Made by a program: the position numbers and the translations under genes
NCBI RefSeq assembly: GCF_020687685.1
Contig: NZ_JAJEWM010000001.1
Coordinates: 62,001-126,000, forward strand
DNA length: 64,000 nucleotides
Direction of reading: 5' to 3'
Source: Tessaracoccus sp. OS52
GTDB lineage: Bacteria; Actinomycetota; Actinomycetes; Propionibacteriales; Propionibacteriaceae
In this document: positions 49,029 through 58,526 of the stretch, one piece after another
Layout of the letters: every line of letters begins with the position of its first letter
Position numbering within the stretch: position 1 is the first letter of the stretch
Notes under the pieces: model-generated
The model's input: only the letters and a program-made list of their open reading frames with translations
Databases searched by the model: none
Told to the model about the DNA's origin: nothing

Positions 49029-49838
49029 ATGGAATTTCTACTTGGCCTGATCGGCGTGATCATCGTCGTCGGACTGATCGCCGTCATCTGGGGAATCAGC
49101 GTCTACAACGGCTTCATCAAGGGCCGGAACCTGATTCAGGAGTCCTGGCGCCAGATCGACGTGGAACTCAACCGTCGCTACGAGTTGATCCCCAACCTGG
49201 TGGAGACGGTTCGCGGTTACGCCGCCCACGAACGCAACACCCTCGAGCAGGTCACTTCGCTGCGCAACAGCGCCGCGGCCATGGCCAACCAGGCGCACGG
49301 AGCACCGAGCGAGCAGCGAGCCGCGATCGAGTCGGAGCTGTCGTCGGCGGTCCGCAACCTCATCGTGTCGGTGGAGGCGTACCCGGAGCTGAAGTCCAAC
49401 GTCAACTTCCTCGAGCTGCAGCGCGAGCTGACTGACACCGAGGACCGGATCGCCGCCGGGAGGCGGTTCTACAACGCCAACGTGCGCGACTACAACACCC
49501 GGATCGAAACCGTCCCGAGCAACATCATCGCGGGCTTCGCCAACTTCGAGAAGGCCACCTACTTCGAGGTCAACGACCCCCAGGTCCGGCAGGCCCCCGA
49601 CGTGAACTTCGGCGAGATCTCCCAGCGTCCCTCGGGCCAGTACCAGCAGCAGCCGCAGCAACTGCCCAACCCCGGTCAGTACCAGCAACAGCCCTACTCC
49701 GCGCCATCGGCCGATCCCGCCGCCCAGCCGCAGTACCAGCAGCAGCCGTACCAGCAGCAGCCGTACCAGCAGCAGCCGTACCAGGAGCAGAACCCCCAGC
49801 AGCCGGGCGGCTACCAGCCTCCCTACCGCAACCAGTGA
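49029..49838 (+). CDS. lemA: LemA-family membrane protein with Gln/Pro/Tyr-rich tail
   Basis: A 269-residue LemA protein. An N-terminal transmembrane helix (LIGVIIVVGLIAVIWGISVYNG) is followed by the conserved helical-bundle start NLIQESWRQIDVELNRRYELIPNLVETV and YPELKSNVNFLELQRELT, DTEDRIAAGRRFYN and FANFEKATYFEV. The last ~70 residues are a low-complexity tail of PYQQQ-type repeats, coded by 15-bp tandem repeats near 49735-49790. Function of LemA is poorly defined (envelope-associated). Its end overlaps the SPOUT methyltransferase gene by 4 bases. Confidence 0.93.
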   Translation: MEFLLGLIGVIIVVGLIAVIWGISVYNGFIKGRNLIQESWRQIDVELNRRYELIPNLVETVRGYAAHERNTLEQVTSLRNSAAAMANQAHGAPSEQRAAIESELSSAVRNLIVSVEAYPELKSNVNFLELQRELTDTEDRIAAGRRFYNANVRDYNTRIETVPSNIIAGFANFEKATYFEVNDPQVRQAPDVNFGEISQRPSGQYQQQPQQLPNPGQYQQQPYSAPSADPAAQPQYQQQPYQQQPYQQQPYQEQNPQQPGGYQPPYRNQ

Positions 49839-50503
49839 CCGACCCACGACGGCCCGCTCCGGATGAGCGGGCCGTCGACCACGTCGCGGACCCGACGCTG
49901 CCCACCGTCGGCGTCGGGCCCCACACCGAGCCCTGGCCCGAGGATCCCAGGCTGGACCCGGACCTCCTGCGTGAGGGCGACCGCCGAAACGTCGGCGACG
50001 AGTACCGCTACTGGAGACTGGAGGCCATCGTTGCTGACCTGGACGAGCGGCGCGCGCCCCTGCACGTCGCCATCCAGAACTGGGAGCACGACTTCAACAT
50101 CGGTTCAATGGTCCGCACCGCCAACGCCTTCAACGTCGCCGGCGTCCACATCGTCGGCCGCCGACGGTGGAACCGCCGCGGCGCGATGGTCACGGACCGC
50201 TACCTGCACGTCCACCACCACGACGACGAGGCCGACCTGTTCGCATGGTTGGCGGAGCGGGGGATCTCGCCCGTCGGCGTCGACAACCTGCCGTCCTCCG
50301 TACCGCTGGAGGCTGCCGAGCTGCCGCGCGACTGCTGCCTGGTCTTCGGGTCCGAGGGGCCCGGGTTGACCGACGAGATGGTGGCGGGGTGCGCCCAGCT
50401 GGTGGCCATCACGCAGTACGGCTCGACGCGCTCCATGAACGCCGGAGCGGCGGCCGCGATAGCCATGTACCACTGGAGCCTGCAGCACCGCGGGCGACCT
50501 TGA
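49835..50503 (+). CDS. SPOUT/TrmH-family RNA 2'-O-methyltransferase
   Basis: A 222-residue SpoU-family enzyme predicted to methylate a ribose in tRNA or rRNA. Motif 1: NWEHDFNIGSMVRTANAFNVAGV; motif 2: CCLVFGSEGPGLTDEM; motif 3: QYGSTRSMNAGAAAAIAMY, forming the trefoil-knot SAM site. The GTG at 49835 overlaps the lemA stop; the first ~50 residues are a polar extension. Target nucleotide not predictable. Confidence 0.92.
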   Translation: MTDPRRPAPDERAVDHVADPTLPTVGVGPHTEPWPEDPRLDPDLLREGDRRNVGDEYRYWRLEAIVADLDERRAPLHVAIQNWEHDFNIGSMVRTANAFNVAGVHIVGRRRWNRRGAMVTDRYLHVHHHDDEADLFAWLAERGISPVGVDNLPSSVPLEAAELPRDCCLVFGSEGPGLTDEMVAGCAQLVAITQYGSTRSMNAGAAAAIAMYHWSLQHRGRP

Positions 50504-50513
50504 CGGCGCTAGC

Positions 50514-51062
50514 ATGACAGCCATGCTGCCTGAGCGATTCACCGTCGGCCTCACGCCGCTGCCGACGGCGCAGCGCGTGGTGCGGCAACGCGGCGCACTT
50601 CGGCTCCGGATCATCTCGGCGGTCGTCTCGCTCGCCATCCTCGCGGCGCTGGTGTTCTTCTTCAACCCGGGCTGGAGCCTGGGATGGGTCATCGCACTGT
50701 TCGTGATCTGGGGGGTCTCGACGGCGGTGTGGATGACCATCTCGGCCGTCGGACTGCACCGCGCCAAGCGGGACCTCGCCGCGATCGGACACGGAGACGC
50801 GCTCTACATCGACGCGCAGGGCATCGAGTTCGTGCACCCGCGCCCCGTCCGGGCGCGGTGGTCGGAGATCACCGGCCTGAAGATCACCGGGCCGAGCTTC
50901 GGGGCCGGTCCCAACCTGGTGATGGAGACCGACGGCAAGCCAGTCGCGAAGATCCCGATGAGCTTCCTCGACGCCATGCCGGCGGCCATCGACTCCGCAG
51001 CGAGCGCGCGCTCCTTGGGACGGGTGCACGTCGACGTCAGTGAGATGGACCGCATGCTCTGA
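50514..51062 (+). CDS. YcxB-like membrane protein, unknown function
   Basis: A 182-residue protein with two adjacent transmembrane helices (IISAVVSLAILAALVFFF, WVIALFVIWGVSTAVWMTI) followed by a ~110-residue cytoplasmic domain (ALYIDAQGIEFVHPRPVRARWSEI), the PH-like pattern of YcxB-type proteins. Either ATG 50514 or ATG 50523 is possible. Follows the methyltransferase gene by 10 bp. Confidence 0.75.
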   Translation: MTAMLPERFTVGLTPLPTAQRVVRQRGALRLRIISAVVSLAILAALVFFFNPGWSLGWVIALFVIWGVSTAVWMTISAVGLHRAKRDLAAIGHGDALYIDAQGIEFVHPRPVRARWSEITGLKITGPSFGAGPNLVMETDGKPVAKIPMSFLDAMPAAIDSAASARSLGRVHVDVSEMDRML

Positions 51063-51144
51063 TGGTGGGCCTCCCCGATTCGCCACGAACCGGAGGAGAT
51101 AGGGTTGGGGCAACCCATGTCTCAAGATATGAAAAGAGGGCATC

Positions 51145-52167
<1,023 letters not shown>

Positions 52168-52217
52168 CGGTTGGCGTGGGGGCTTTCCCGCCCCGGCTCA
52201 CGCGACAAGCTGAACAG

Positions 52218-52257
52218 ACGACTGCGGCCCATCCCCTCGGGGATGGGCCGCAGTCGT
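52218..52257. terminator. Bidirectional terminator between fba and the subtilase gene
   Basis: A perfect stem of about 18-19 bp (acgactgcggcccatccc and its complement) with a CTCG tetraloop serves both convergent genes. Confidence 0.92.
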
Positions 52258-52267
52258 CATGTCCGGG

Positions 52268-55200
52268 TCAGCTGAAGCGGACGATGTTGTTGAACACCCA
52301 CTTCTGCGTCCAGCGGTAACCGCCCTGCGGCGCCACCTCGATCACCTTCGCCACCGAATAGCTTCGGCAGCCGTTGCGGCCAGTGCTCGGGGTCCCGCAC
52401 TCGGTTCGCCACTGACGCCCGTCCGAAGCCGTCCACTGACCACCGGCCGCCAGTGGATTGCCGACCCACAACGCCTTCGACGACGGCAGATAGGTCAGGT
52501 TGTTGAACACCCACCTGGTCTGTGCGATGAACCGGCCGCCCTGCTCGATCACGGTGGTCGCCATTATGGAGGTCCGACAGCGGACGGTCTGTGAGTAGGG
52601 CTCGCAGGCCGTGAACCAGTCCCTCCCGTTGACGCGGTGGTAGCCGGGGGTCGAGTACAGGTCGACCTGCGGGTTGGGCGCCGTCGGGGAGGCCGACGGT
52701 GTGGCCGAGGGGGAGGGCGTACGGGCGTTCTTCACCCCGAACGCCGGCGACGTCCAGACCTGCGTGCCACCGTCGCCGTCGGCCTCGTGGGCGGTGAGCC
52801 GGAGGGCGTAGTTGCCGGGGGCGACCTCGCGGGTCAGGCCGTCGGCCTGCTGGACTCGTCCATCCCACGACCACAGGCTCAGACCGGAGTCGCGGCCGAT
52901 CCTGTCCACGCCCAGCGCGGGTCTCGCGCTGCCCTCGATGACCTTCCCTGCCGCATCGACCTGCAGTGCGTGCAGTTCCAACCTGAGCACCGGGACGGCC
53001 AGGTGGAGCGCGATGGTGGGCAGATCCCGGCCCAGGGCGAAATTGCGGCCCGCAGGGGCGTAGTCGAAGTCGGCGGCGGGATCGACGCACTGCTGCTCCT
53101 CCCAGTAGCCGCACTTGTCGACGGTGACCAGAGCCGGCAGTCCCAAGTCCAGGTCCGGGAAGACCTTGAGGTTGCCGTAGTCGCCGGCCATGCCGGCGAA
53201 CGGGATGGTCAGCGGGTCGGAACCCTCGTCGTCCCGCAGGACGAGGTAGCCGCTGTACTGGGACCCCTCCATGGCGTCGGGGTCCGCCGCGATCGTGACG
53301 TCGACCTGGGCGGTGCCGCCGGCGGGCGCCGTGACGGTGGGCGCGGAGAACCGCACGGAGGACTCCAGCACGGTGAAGGCGACACTGTTCTGCGTTGGGA
53401 CCTCGGCGCCGCTGTCGACATAGGTGGAAACGGCGTCCTCGTGGCTGAGGGTGTAGGTGACCGGAGTCGCCGAGGTGTTGCTGATGGTGAGCGTCTCGGT
53501 GTGGGGTCCGTCGGCGGACTCGCCGGCCGAGATCTTGCCGGGTTTCACGACGGTGCCACCAAGGATCGCCTTGTCAACCTGGATCAGGCCGGCGCCCTGG
53601 TGGTGCGCGGCGTCCAGTACCCCGGACTGGGGGGCGTAGGAGAACATCGTCGGAGTCGCGGTGTTCTGCAGCCTGCTGAGGATCTCATCAGGAGCCAGGC
53701 CGGGGTCCGCGTCGAGCATCAAGGCGACCGCGCCTGCGACGTGCGGCGCCGACATCGACGTCCCGGAGTTGGTGAGGTAGCCACCCTTTTCGAGCGGGAA
53801 GGTGGAGCGGATGGAGCCGCCGGGTGCGCTGAGGTCGGGCTTCAGCGTCAGGTCGGCTGCCAGTCCCCAGGACGAGAACCCGGAGACGAGGCCTCCGGTG
53901 GGGTTGGGCTGCGACGTGGACTCGCCGGTCAACTTGACCGTGGGAGTCACGCGGTCGGCGTCGGTCAGCATCTTGTTGATGGACTGACCCTGCGCCTGGG
54001 TGACCGTCATGACCGGGATGGTGATCGCGGTCGAACCTTCGACGGTGGCGTTGAGGACGCCTGCCTCGTGGTTGGCGAGCAGCAACGCCTCGGCGCCCGC
54101 CTGCTGCGCGAACAGCGCCTTCTCGTGGAAGGAGCAGGTGCCGCGGCTGGTGACGGCGATCAGGCCCGTCAGGTTCCTCGTCTCGGCCACGCAGCCCTGC
54201 GGGTCCGTAGTCCAGGCGAGCTTCAGCCCATTGAGGGAGGCATCAGGATCCGGGGAACCGGCGGCGGGCAGGATGCCGACGGACGCCGTCTCCTGCGGGT
54301 CGTCGATGACCAGGAGCTCATCGAGCAGCAGTGCGGTGTTGTCGTGCGAGGCGACGGAGATGACGTTCTTTCCGACACCCGGAGCGCCGGTGGCCTGGGT
54401 GAAGGACTCACCGTCGTTGCCTGCTGAGGCGACGACGACGACACCCGCCTCCACCAGCCTGTCCGCGGCCTGCTCCGACGGGTAGTCGGGCCAGGTCTGG
54501 AACCCGGAGCCCAGGGACAGGTTGACGACGTCCATGCCGTCGGTGAGTGCCTGCTCCATCGCTGAGAGGATGATCTCGGTGTCGGTTGAACCGCCGCAGC
54601 CGAAGACGCGGTAGGCGCCGAACGTGACGCCGGGTGCCACCCCGTCCACCTCACCCGAGGCTCCGACGATCCCGGCCACGTGGGTGCCATGGCCCTGGCA
54701 GTCATCTGGGATGGAGTCCGGCTTGGGTACGGGCTGGTAGCCCGGAGAGAGCGGGTCGGCGTTGTAGTCGTCGCCGACGAAATCCCGGCCGTGCGTGACC
54801 CGCGCGGTCGGGAAATTGCCACCGTCGACGCCGGTGCCGCCCAGGTCAGGGTGGTCGAAGTCGACGCCGCTGTCGATGATCCCGACCCGGACGCCTTCCC
54901 CGTCGTGGCCGAGTTCGGAGCGCACCACGTCCGCGCCCGTCATGGCCACAGCCGACGAGAGCTGGGGGTTGACCGCTTGGGGCTCGGGGAGTTCCACGGG
55001 CACGACCGGGTAGACCGCCGTGACGCCCGGCAGATCCGCGAGCGCAGCGGCGCCCTCGGCGTCGGACGAGACCGACATCCCGTTGAACAGCCTCTGGTAG
55101 CGCTTGGAAACGGTGACGGGGATTGACCTGCGCTTGGCGTCGCTGACGAACTTGTCCTGTTGGGCCCGGACTGTGGACGAGGAGCCGCCGCTGACTGTGG

Positions 55201-55384
55201 GCTCGCTGGCGAACTCGATGAACCACTTTCCGGTGGTGGCGAACCTGGCGGTCAGTTCCGAGGGTGTCACGTGGTCGGAGGAATCACCCAGGTCCCCAGC
55301 CGTGTCCGCGGCCGCCGGAACCGTCGGAGCGAGCAGAGCGAAGACGGCAGTCACGGCCGCGACTCGAAGCCAGGTTGCACGCAT
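52268..55384 (-). CDS. Secreted S8 subtilisin-like protease with C-terminal two-repeat Cys domain
   Basis: A 1038-residue exported protease. Signal peptide (VAAVTAVFALLAPTVPAAA), I9-type propeptide (~45-130), S8 catalytic domain with D171 (GIIDSGVDFDHPDL), H232 (GHGTHVAGIVG) and S543 (GTSMSAPHVAGA). A PA domain is inserted at ~355-485 (FAQQAGAEALLLANHEAG), then Fn3-like/Ig-like regions follow. Residues ~690-890 are beta-rich and unassigned. A Thr/Pro/Ser linker (SPSATPSASPTAP) leads to the ~130-residue domain shared with 41376 and 42532 (GRDWFTACEPYSQTVRC, WVFNNLTYLPSS, GRQWRTECGTPSTGRNGC, KWVFNNIVRF). No LPXTG anchor is seen. Confidence 0.93.
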   Translation of the reverse strand: MRATWLRVAAVTAVFALLAPTVPAAADTAGDLGDSSDHVTPSELTARFATTGKWFIEFASEPTVSGGSSSTVRAQQDKFVSDAKRRSIPVTVSKRYQRLFNGMSVSSDAEGAAALADLPGVTAVYPVVPVELPEPQAVNPQLSSAVAMTGADVVRSELGHDGEGVRVGIIDSGVDFDHPDLGGTGVDGGNFPTARVTHGRDFVGDDYNADPLSPGYQPVPKPDSIPDDCQGHGTHVAGIVGASGEVDGVAPGVTFGAYRVFGCGGSTDTEIILSAMEQALTDGMDVVNLSLGSGFQTWPDYPSEQAADRLVEAGVVVVASAGNDGESFTQATGAPGVGKNVISVASHDNTALLLDELLVIDDPQETASVGILPAAGSPDPDASLNGLKLAWTTDPQGCVAETRNLTGLIAVTSRGTCSFHEKALFAQQAGAEALLLANHEAGVLNATVEGSTAITIPVMTVTQAQGQSINKMLTDADRVTPTVKLTGESTSQPNPTGGLVSGFSSWGLAADLTLKPDLSAPGGSIRSTFPLEKGGYLTNSGTSMSAPHVAGAVALMLDADPGLAPDEILSRLQNTATPTMFSYAPQSGVLDAAHHQGAGLIQVDKAILGGTVVKPGKISAGESADGPHTETLTISNTSATPVTYTLSHEDAVSTYVDSGAEVPTQNSVAFTVLESSVRFSAPTVTAPAGGTAQVDVTIAADPDAMEGSQYSGYLVLRDDEGSDPLTIPFAGMAGDYGNLKVFPDLDLGLPALVTVDKCGYWEEQQCVDPAADFDYAPAGRNFALGRDLPTIALHLAVPVLRLELHALQVDAAGKVIEGSARPALGVDRIGRDSGLSLWSWDGRVQQADGLTREVAPGNYALRLTAHEADGDGGTQVWTSPAFGVKNARTPSPSATPSASPTAPNPQVDLYSTPGYHRVNGRDWFTACEPYSQTVRCRTSIMATTVIEQGGRFIAQTRWVFNNLTYLPSSKALWVGNPLAAGGQWTASDGRQWRTECGTPSTGRNGCRSYSVAKVIEVAPQGGYRWTQKWVFNNIVRFS

Positions 55385-55521
55385 TTGCGCTCCTCAACTA
55401 TTAGGCGATGACTGAGTGTATGCGGCCGGGACGCAGACAGCTGCACCGGGTGTGGCGCCTGGCGGCACCGAACGATCCTCGTGTCGCTGGCTGGGAAACA
55501 AGGGTGACGTGAGCGCGCGGC

Positions 55522-56451
55522 TCAGGCGATGCCTTCCTTGCGGAGCCAGCCCAGGTCCTCCGGGTTGTCCTCGAACAGCTCTTCACCCTCGAGCATGTAG
55601 GCGCTGGTGTAGGCCTCGAGGGCCTGTGGGGTGCGGCCGTCGGCCTTGTGGGCATCGCCGAGGCGCAGCCAGACGTAGCCGTTCTCGCGCCCACCCGGGC
55701 TCTGCAGCGCGAGTTGCAGGGCGTCGAAGGCCTCGCCCCACCGGTTCAGCGCGCCGAGCGCGTCGGCGAGTGCGGTGTAGACGAGGGTGGCCGCCTCCCA
55801 CTGGGTGCGCGGTGCCGGCAGCAGCTCCAGAGCCTTGATGTGGCACTCGACGGCGGCGTCCGGCGCGTTCAGGTCCTCGTAGTTGGAGCCCTCCTCGAAC
55901 AGGCGGGTGACCTCGGCATGGACGTCGTCGGGCAGGTCGGCGCCGGTGGGCGTGCCCTCCCCGGCGGGCGGGACGACGCTCGCCGCGGCTGCGCCGTCGA
56001 TCCCGCCGGACTTGCGGGCGCCGTCGTAGAACTCCCAGTACACCGGCGGCTCGTCCTGGAACGGGCGCTTGCCCTGTGCCTGGTGGATGGCGTCGAAGTA
56101 GGCGTAGGCGAGGGCCTCGTTGCCGGAGCGCAGGAACAGCTTGGCCTTGAGGAAGTCGACGATCAGCTCGCTGGTTGGGTTCAAGGGGGTGTACGCCTGC
56201 GTCGTCCGCTCCAGCCACTCGGCCGCCCGGTCCAGGCGGCCGGCCTCGATCGCAGCGGCGCACATGTCCTGCGACACGATCTCCGGGTAGTAGTCCCAGC
56301 CCATCTTGGGCTCGGGGAGCGCCTCCCAGATCGCGTCCCCCTCGGCGAGAGCGGCTTCGTAGTTGCCCTCGTCGATCGAGTCCCGTGCGCTGTCCAACCG
56401 GGCGTAGAGCGCCTCATCGAGTTCCTTGGGGAGCTGTGGCCTTCGGTTCAT
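55522..56451 (-). CDS. TPR-like repeat protein downstream of the toxin gene
   Basis: A 309-residue soluble helical protein with tetratricopeptide-like repeats (ALYARLDSARDSIDEGNYEAALAEGDAIWEAL; VDFLKAKLFLRSGNEALAYAYFDAIHQAQG; WEAATLVYTALADALGALNRWGEAFDALQLAL; YVWLRLGDAHKADGRTPQALEAYTSAYML). It starts 19 bp after the stop of the putative toxin gene on the same strand, the position where an immunity gene is expected. It could be that immunity protein or an unrelated scaffold; the sequence alone does not decide. Confidence 0.8.
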   Translation of the reverse strand: MNRRPQLPKELDEALYARLDSARDSIDEGNYEAALAEGDAIWEALPEPKMGWDYYPEIVSQDMCAAAIEAGRLDRAAEWLERTTQAYTPLNPTSELIVDFLKAKLFLRSGNEALAYAYFDAIHQAQGKRPFQDEPPVYWEFYDGARKSGGIDGAAAASVVPPAGEGTPTGADLPDDVHAEVTRLFEEGSNYEDLNAPDAAVECHIKALELLPAPRTQWEAATLVYTALADALGALNRWGEAFDALQLALQSPGGRENGYVWLRLGDAHKADGRTPQALEAYTSAYMLEGEELFEDNPEDLGWLRKEGIA

Positions 56452-56470
56452 TCGTCAGATCCTAACTGGG

Positions 56471-57082
56471 TCACGGGATCGGCTTTCCCTTGAAGTTCTT
56501 GAGCTGATCCAGGACGTCGGCCTCTATCGCAACGATGTCGACGCCGGGCGGGAGTTGCACCGGCGGCTGGTAGGCGAATCCGGAAGCACCCATGATCCTG
56601 CCGTCGGCCTGGTTGACGCTGCCCGGCTGCAACTCGTAGTTGTTCGGATCATTCATCCAGGCCCGCACCTCGGGGCTCTTGGGCCCGTGATAGCGGCCGA
56701 CGTTGTTCCAGTAGGTGACGGCATCGATCGGGACGTGGCCCATGTCCGTGGTGTCGACCTTGTGCCACCGCCCGTCGGGACCCAGGACCTCGACCCGCTT
56801 GAGGCGGTCAGGCAGGGCCGGATTCCAACCGCGGATCCTGCCCTCGGAGTGCATCCTCGCGATGACGTCCTGCCCGACCCTGCTGCTCTTCGAAGGGGTG
56901 CTGCCGACGTACTTCTGGCGCTTGCCGGTCACCGGGTTCTTGCGCGCGAGGTCGTCGGCCCGCCTGTGTACCTGGTCAATGGCCTCTCTGGTGGCCTTGG
57001 TGAAGTGGAAGTTCTTCGCGATCACGCGCTGGAAGATCCCGCCGTTGGCGAGTTCCACGATCTTCTTCGGGTACTTGGCCAT
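56471..57082 (-). CDS. Putative polymorphic-toxin nuclease domain (HNH/Endo VII, GH-E-like)
   Basis: A 203-residue protein. The N-terminal half is helical and basic (KKIVELANGGIFQRVIAKNFHFTK, VHRRADDLARKNPVTGKRQ). The C-terminal half resembles the GH-E class of HNH/Endo VII-superfamily toxins: GRWHKVDTTDMGHVPIDAV, then WMNDPNNYELQPGSVNQADG. The conserved Gly-His is present; where relatives have Glu before the Asn-rich turn this protein reads ELQ, so the third signature residue is uncertain. The ATG at 57082 starts one base after the stop of the WXG100/CpnT-like gene (TGAGATG). It probably works as the toxic C-terminal part of that module. Confidence 0.65.
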   Translation of the reverse strand: MAKYPKKIVELANGGIFQRVIAKNFHFTKATREAIDQVHRRADDLARKNPVTGKRQKYVGSTPSKSSRVGQDVIARMHSEGRIRGWNPALPDRLKRVEVLGPDGRWHKVDTTDMGHVPIDAVTYWNNVGRYHGPKSPEVRAWMNDPNNYELQPGSVNQADGRIMGASGFAYQPPVQLPPGVDIVAIEADVLDQLKNFKGKPIP

Positions 57083-57083
57083 C

Positions 57084-57560
57084 TCAAGCCGCCAGGATCT
57101 GCTCGACGGCAACGTTGAGGGCGGCCTCGATGGCCCACTTGGCCGCCTGCCTGGCGGCAAGCGCCGCGCCGGTCGCGAGCCCCGCCGTCGCGATCGCGGA
57201 GGCGATGGCGGCGGCCAGCACCACCAGTTGCGCGATCACGGCCAGTTTCATCGTCAGCACGATGCCCGCCGCGACGGCGTGGGCACCGGCAACGTTGGTG
57301 GCTCCCTGCCGGAAGTCGACCAGCGCCTTGAGGTTGCCGTCGTCTCCCACCGCGTAGTGGGCGAAAGCGGTGGCAGCCGGTCCGTGGTTCTCGGCGGTGA
57401 CGGTCTGGACGCCGCGTTGCACTGTGCCGATGACGTCGGTGCACTGCTGGGCCAGGGCGTTCCACTCCTGCGCCCAGTCCCACAGCACCTGCTCGTCGGT
57501 GGCCGGCCAGTCGTATCCGACGTACTCGAGGGCCTGGCGCAGCCAGCCCGGAAGTTGCAT
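57084..57560 (-). CDS. CpnT-N/WXG100_2-like secretion domain protein
   Basis: A 158-residue protein that matches the N-terminal domain of CpnT-type type VII-secreted toxins: LPGWLRQALEYVGYDWPATDEQVLWDWAQEWNALA, then a helical hairpin with hydrophobic segment MKLAVIAQLVVLAAAIASAIA. In most relatives this domain is fused to a long linker and a C-terminal toxin; here it stops at AVEQILAA and the next ORF begins one base later. ATG 57560 has GAGGT upstream; GTG 57566 is the alternative. Flanked upstream by WXG100-like and YbaB-like partners. Confidence 0.82.
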   Translation of the reverse strand: MQLPGWLRQALEYVGYDWPATDEQVLWDWAQEWNALAQQCTDVIGTVQRGVQTVTAENHGPAATAFAHYAVGDDGNLKALVDFRQGATNVAGAHAVAAGIVLTMKLAVIAQLVVLAAAIASAIATAGLATGAALAARQAAKWAIEAALNVAVEQILAA

Positions 57561-57567
57561 GCCCACC

Positions 57568-57897
57568 TCAGGCTCCCTCGGTGATGGCCGCGGCGAGGGC
57601 GGCGTTGGTCTCCTCGATGCTGCGATAGCCCGCGCCCGTCTCCCGCATGTTCGCGGCTTCGCCCGAGAGGCCGTCGGCGAGGCCGGCGACCGTCTCCTGG
57701 ACCGCCTGGCAGAGGGCGGGAAAGATCATGCCGAGGGCGGCGTCGGCGATCGTCCCGCCGTTGTTGCAGCCGAGCCGCCCGAGATTCGTGACGCGCCCGA
57801 GCATGGCGTTTGCCGCGTCGGCGAAGTCCTGGGCAGCGCCGGAGACCCGGCGGGCGCCGTCGTCCCAGGACTCCGGTGAGAATCGGACCTCACTCAC
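57568..57897 (-). CDS. WXG100-like/ESX-associated small helical protein
   Basis: A 109-residue helical protein (VRFSPESWDDGARRVSGAAQDFADAANAML; ALCQAVQETVAGLADGLSGEAANM; YRSIEETNAALAAAI), with the size and helix-turn-helix hairpin of WXG100/ESX-type partners. The turn contains Gly and Cys rather than an exact WXG. The start overlaps the end of the upstream YbaB-like gene by 8 bases, and the CpnT-N-like gene follows within 8 bp. Probably a secretion partner or chaperone of the toxin module. Confidence 0.75.
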   Translation of the reverse strand: MSEVRFSPESWDDGARRVSGAAQDFADAANAMLGRVTNLGRLGCNNGGTIADAALGMIFPALCQAVQETVAGLADGLSGEAANMRETGAGYRSIEETNAALAAAITEGA

Positions 57898-58279
57898 GGG
57901 CCAACCCCTTCGTGAACTCCTCGAGCTTGGCCATCTCGGCGCGGTAGGAGTCGAGGATCTCGCCCTGCAAGGACTTCAGGCCTTCGGTCACCTCGGCCAT
58001 GTCGGGCATGCCCGCGAGTTGCGCCATGGCCTGGTCGCGTGCGCCCGCGAGTGCTTCATTCGCAGCCTCCCGGATCAGGGCTGCGAGCTGGGACGGTGGG
58101 ACGCGGACCGGCTCGGTGATCTCGATGGCGACGATCTCGTTGTCGGTGGCGCGCACGACGATGGAGCGGTCGTCGCGGCTGGCTTCGACCTCGATGGGTG
58201 CGAGTTCCTGGCCCTGTCTGGGAACGGGGTTCCCGGAACTGGCAGCGAATTCGATCACCCTCGCAACCGTGTCGGCCAT
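57890..58279 (-). CDS. YbaB/EbfC-family nucleoid-associated-like protein of the type VII locus
   Basis: A 129-residue protein with the YbaB/EbfC fold: an N-terminal helix, strands around ASRDDRSIVVRATDNEIVAIEI, and a C-terminal helix (ALIREAANEALAGARDQAMAQL). YbaB-like proteins of this type commonly precede WXG100-like genes in actinobacterial ESX loci. The ATG at 58279 has AGGAG seven bases upstream; the in-frame start at 58315 is less good. First gene of the four-gene secretion/toxin operon. Confidence 0.8.
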   Translation of the reverse strand: MADTVARVIEFAASSGNPVPRQGQELAPIEVEASRDDRSIVVRATDNEIVAIEITEPVRVPPSQLAALIREAANEALAGARDQAMAQLAGMPDMAEVTEGLKSLQGEILDSYRAEMAKLEEFTKGLARE

Positions 58280-58433
58280 GGTGGCTCCTGCGGGACGGTC
58301 AGATGACTGGGACATTCGGCCTCCTCACCCCCGAAACGCTAGTGGCCGCGGGGTCACGGGCCGCTGGGTCCGGGTACTCAAAAAACTCGTTCCATCACAG
58401 TTTGGTAACCCCGCTTCACCTTCGAGAGACGCA

Positions 58434-58469
58434 GTGCTAGCGTTAACACCGTCGTTGGCAGCGCTAACA
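58434..58469. promoter_or_regulatory. Direct-repeat operator pair upstream of the RbsABC-like operon
   Basis: AGCGTTAACA (58439-58448) and AGCGCTAACA (58460-58469) are direct repeats exactly 21 bp apart, two helical turns. Each lies within a partial palindrome (gtgctagcgttaacac; ttggcagcgctaaca). A reverse-oriented AACGCTAG occurs at 58335-58342. They look like sites for a LacI- or ROK-type sugar regulator not encoded in the window. The rest of 58280-58526 shows nothing else. Confidence 0.6.
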
Positions 58470-58526
58470 TCGCGTCGCCTCGTGGCGGCGAACCTGGTTT
58501 GGAAGAAGACGTACGAAGGAGTACGA

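Noticed and set aside
52637-54427. 596-residue open frame antisense to the subtilase
   Set aside because: The subtilase frame has all catalytic motifs; the antisense product is compositionally biased and has no ribosome binding site.
57999-58526. Upstream extension of the RbsA-like ATPase frame to 57999
   Set aside because: It overlaps the divergent YbaB-like gene and the direct-repeat operators; the GTG at 58527 has a Shine-Dalgarno sequence and gives the family N-terminus.
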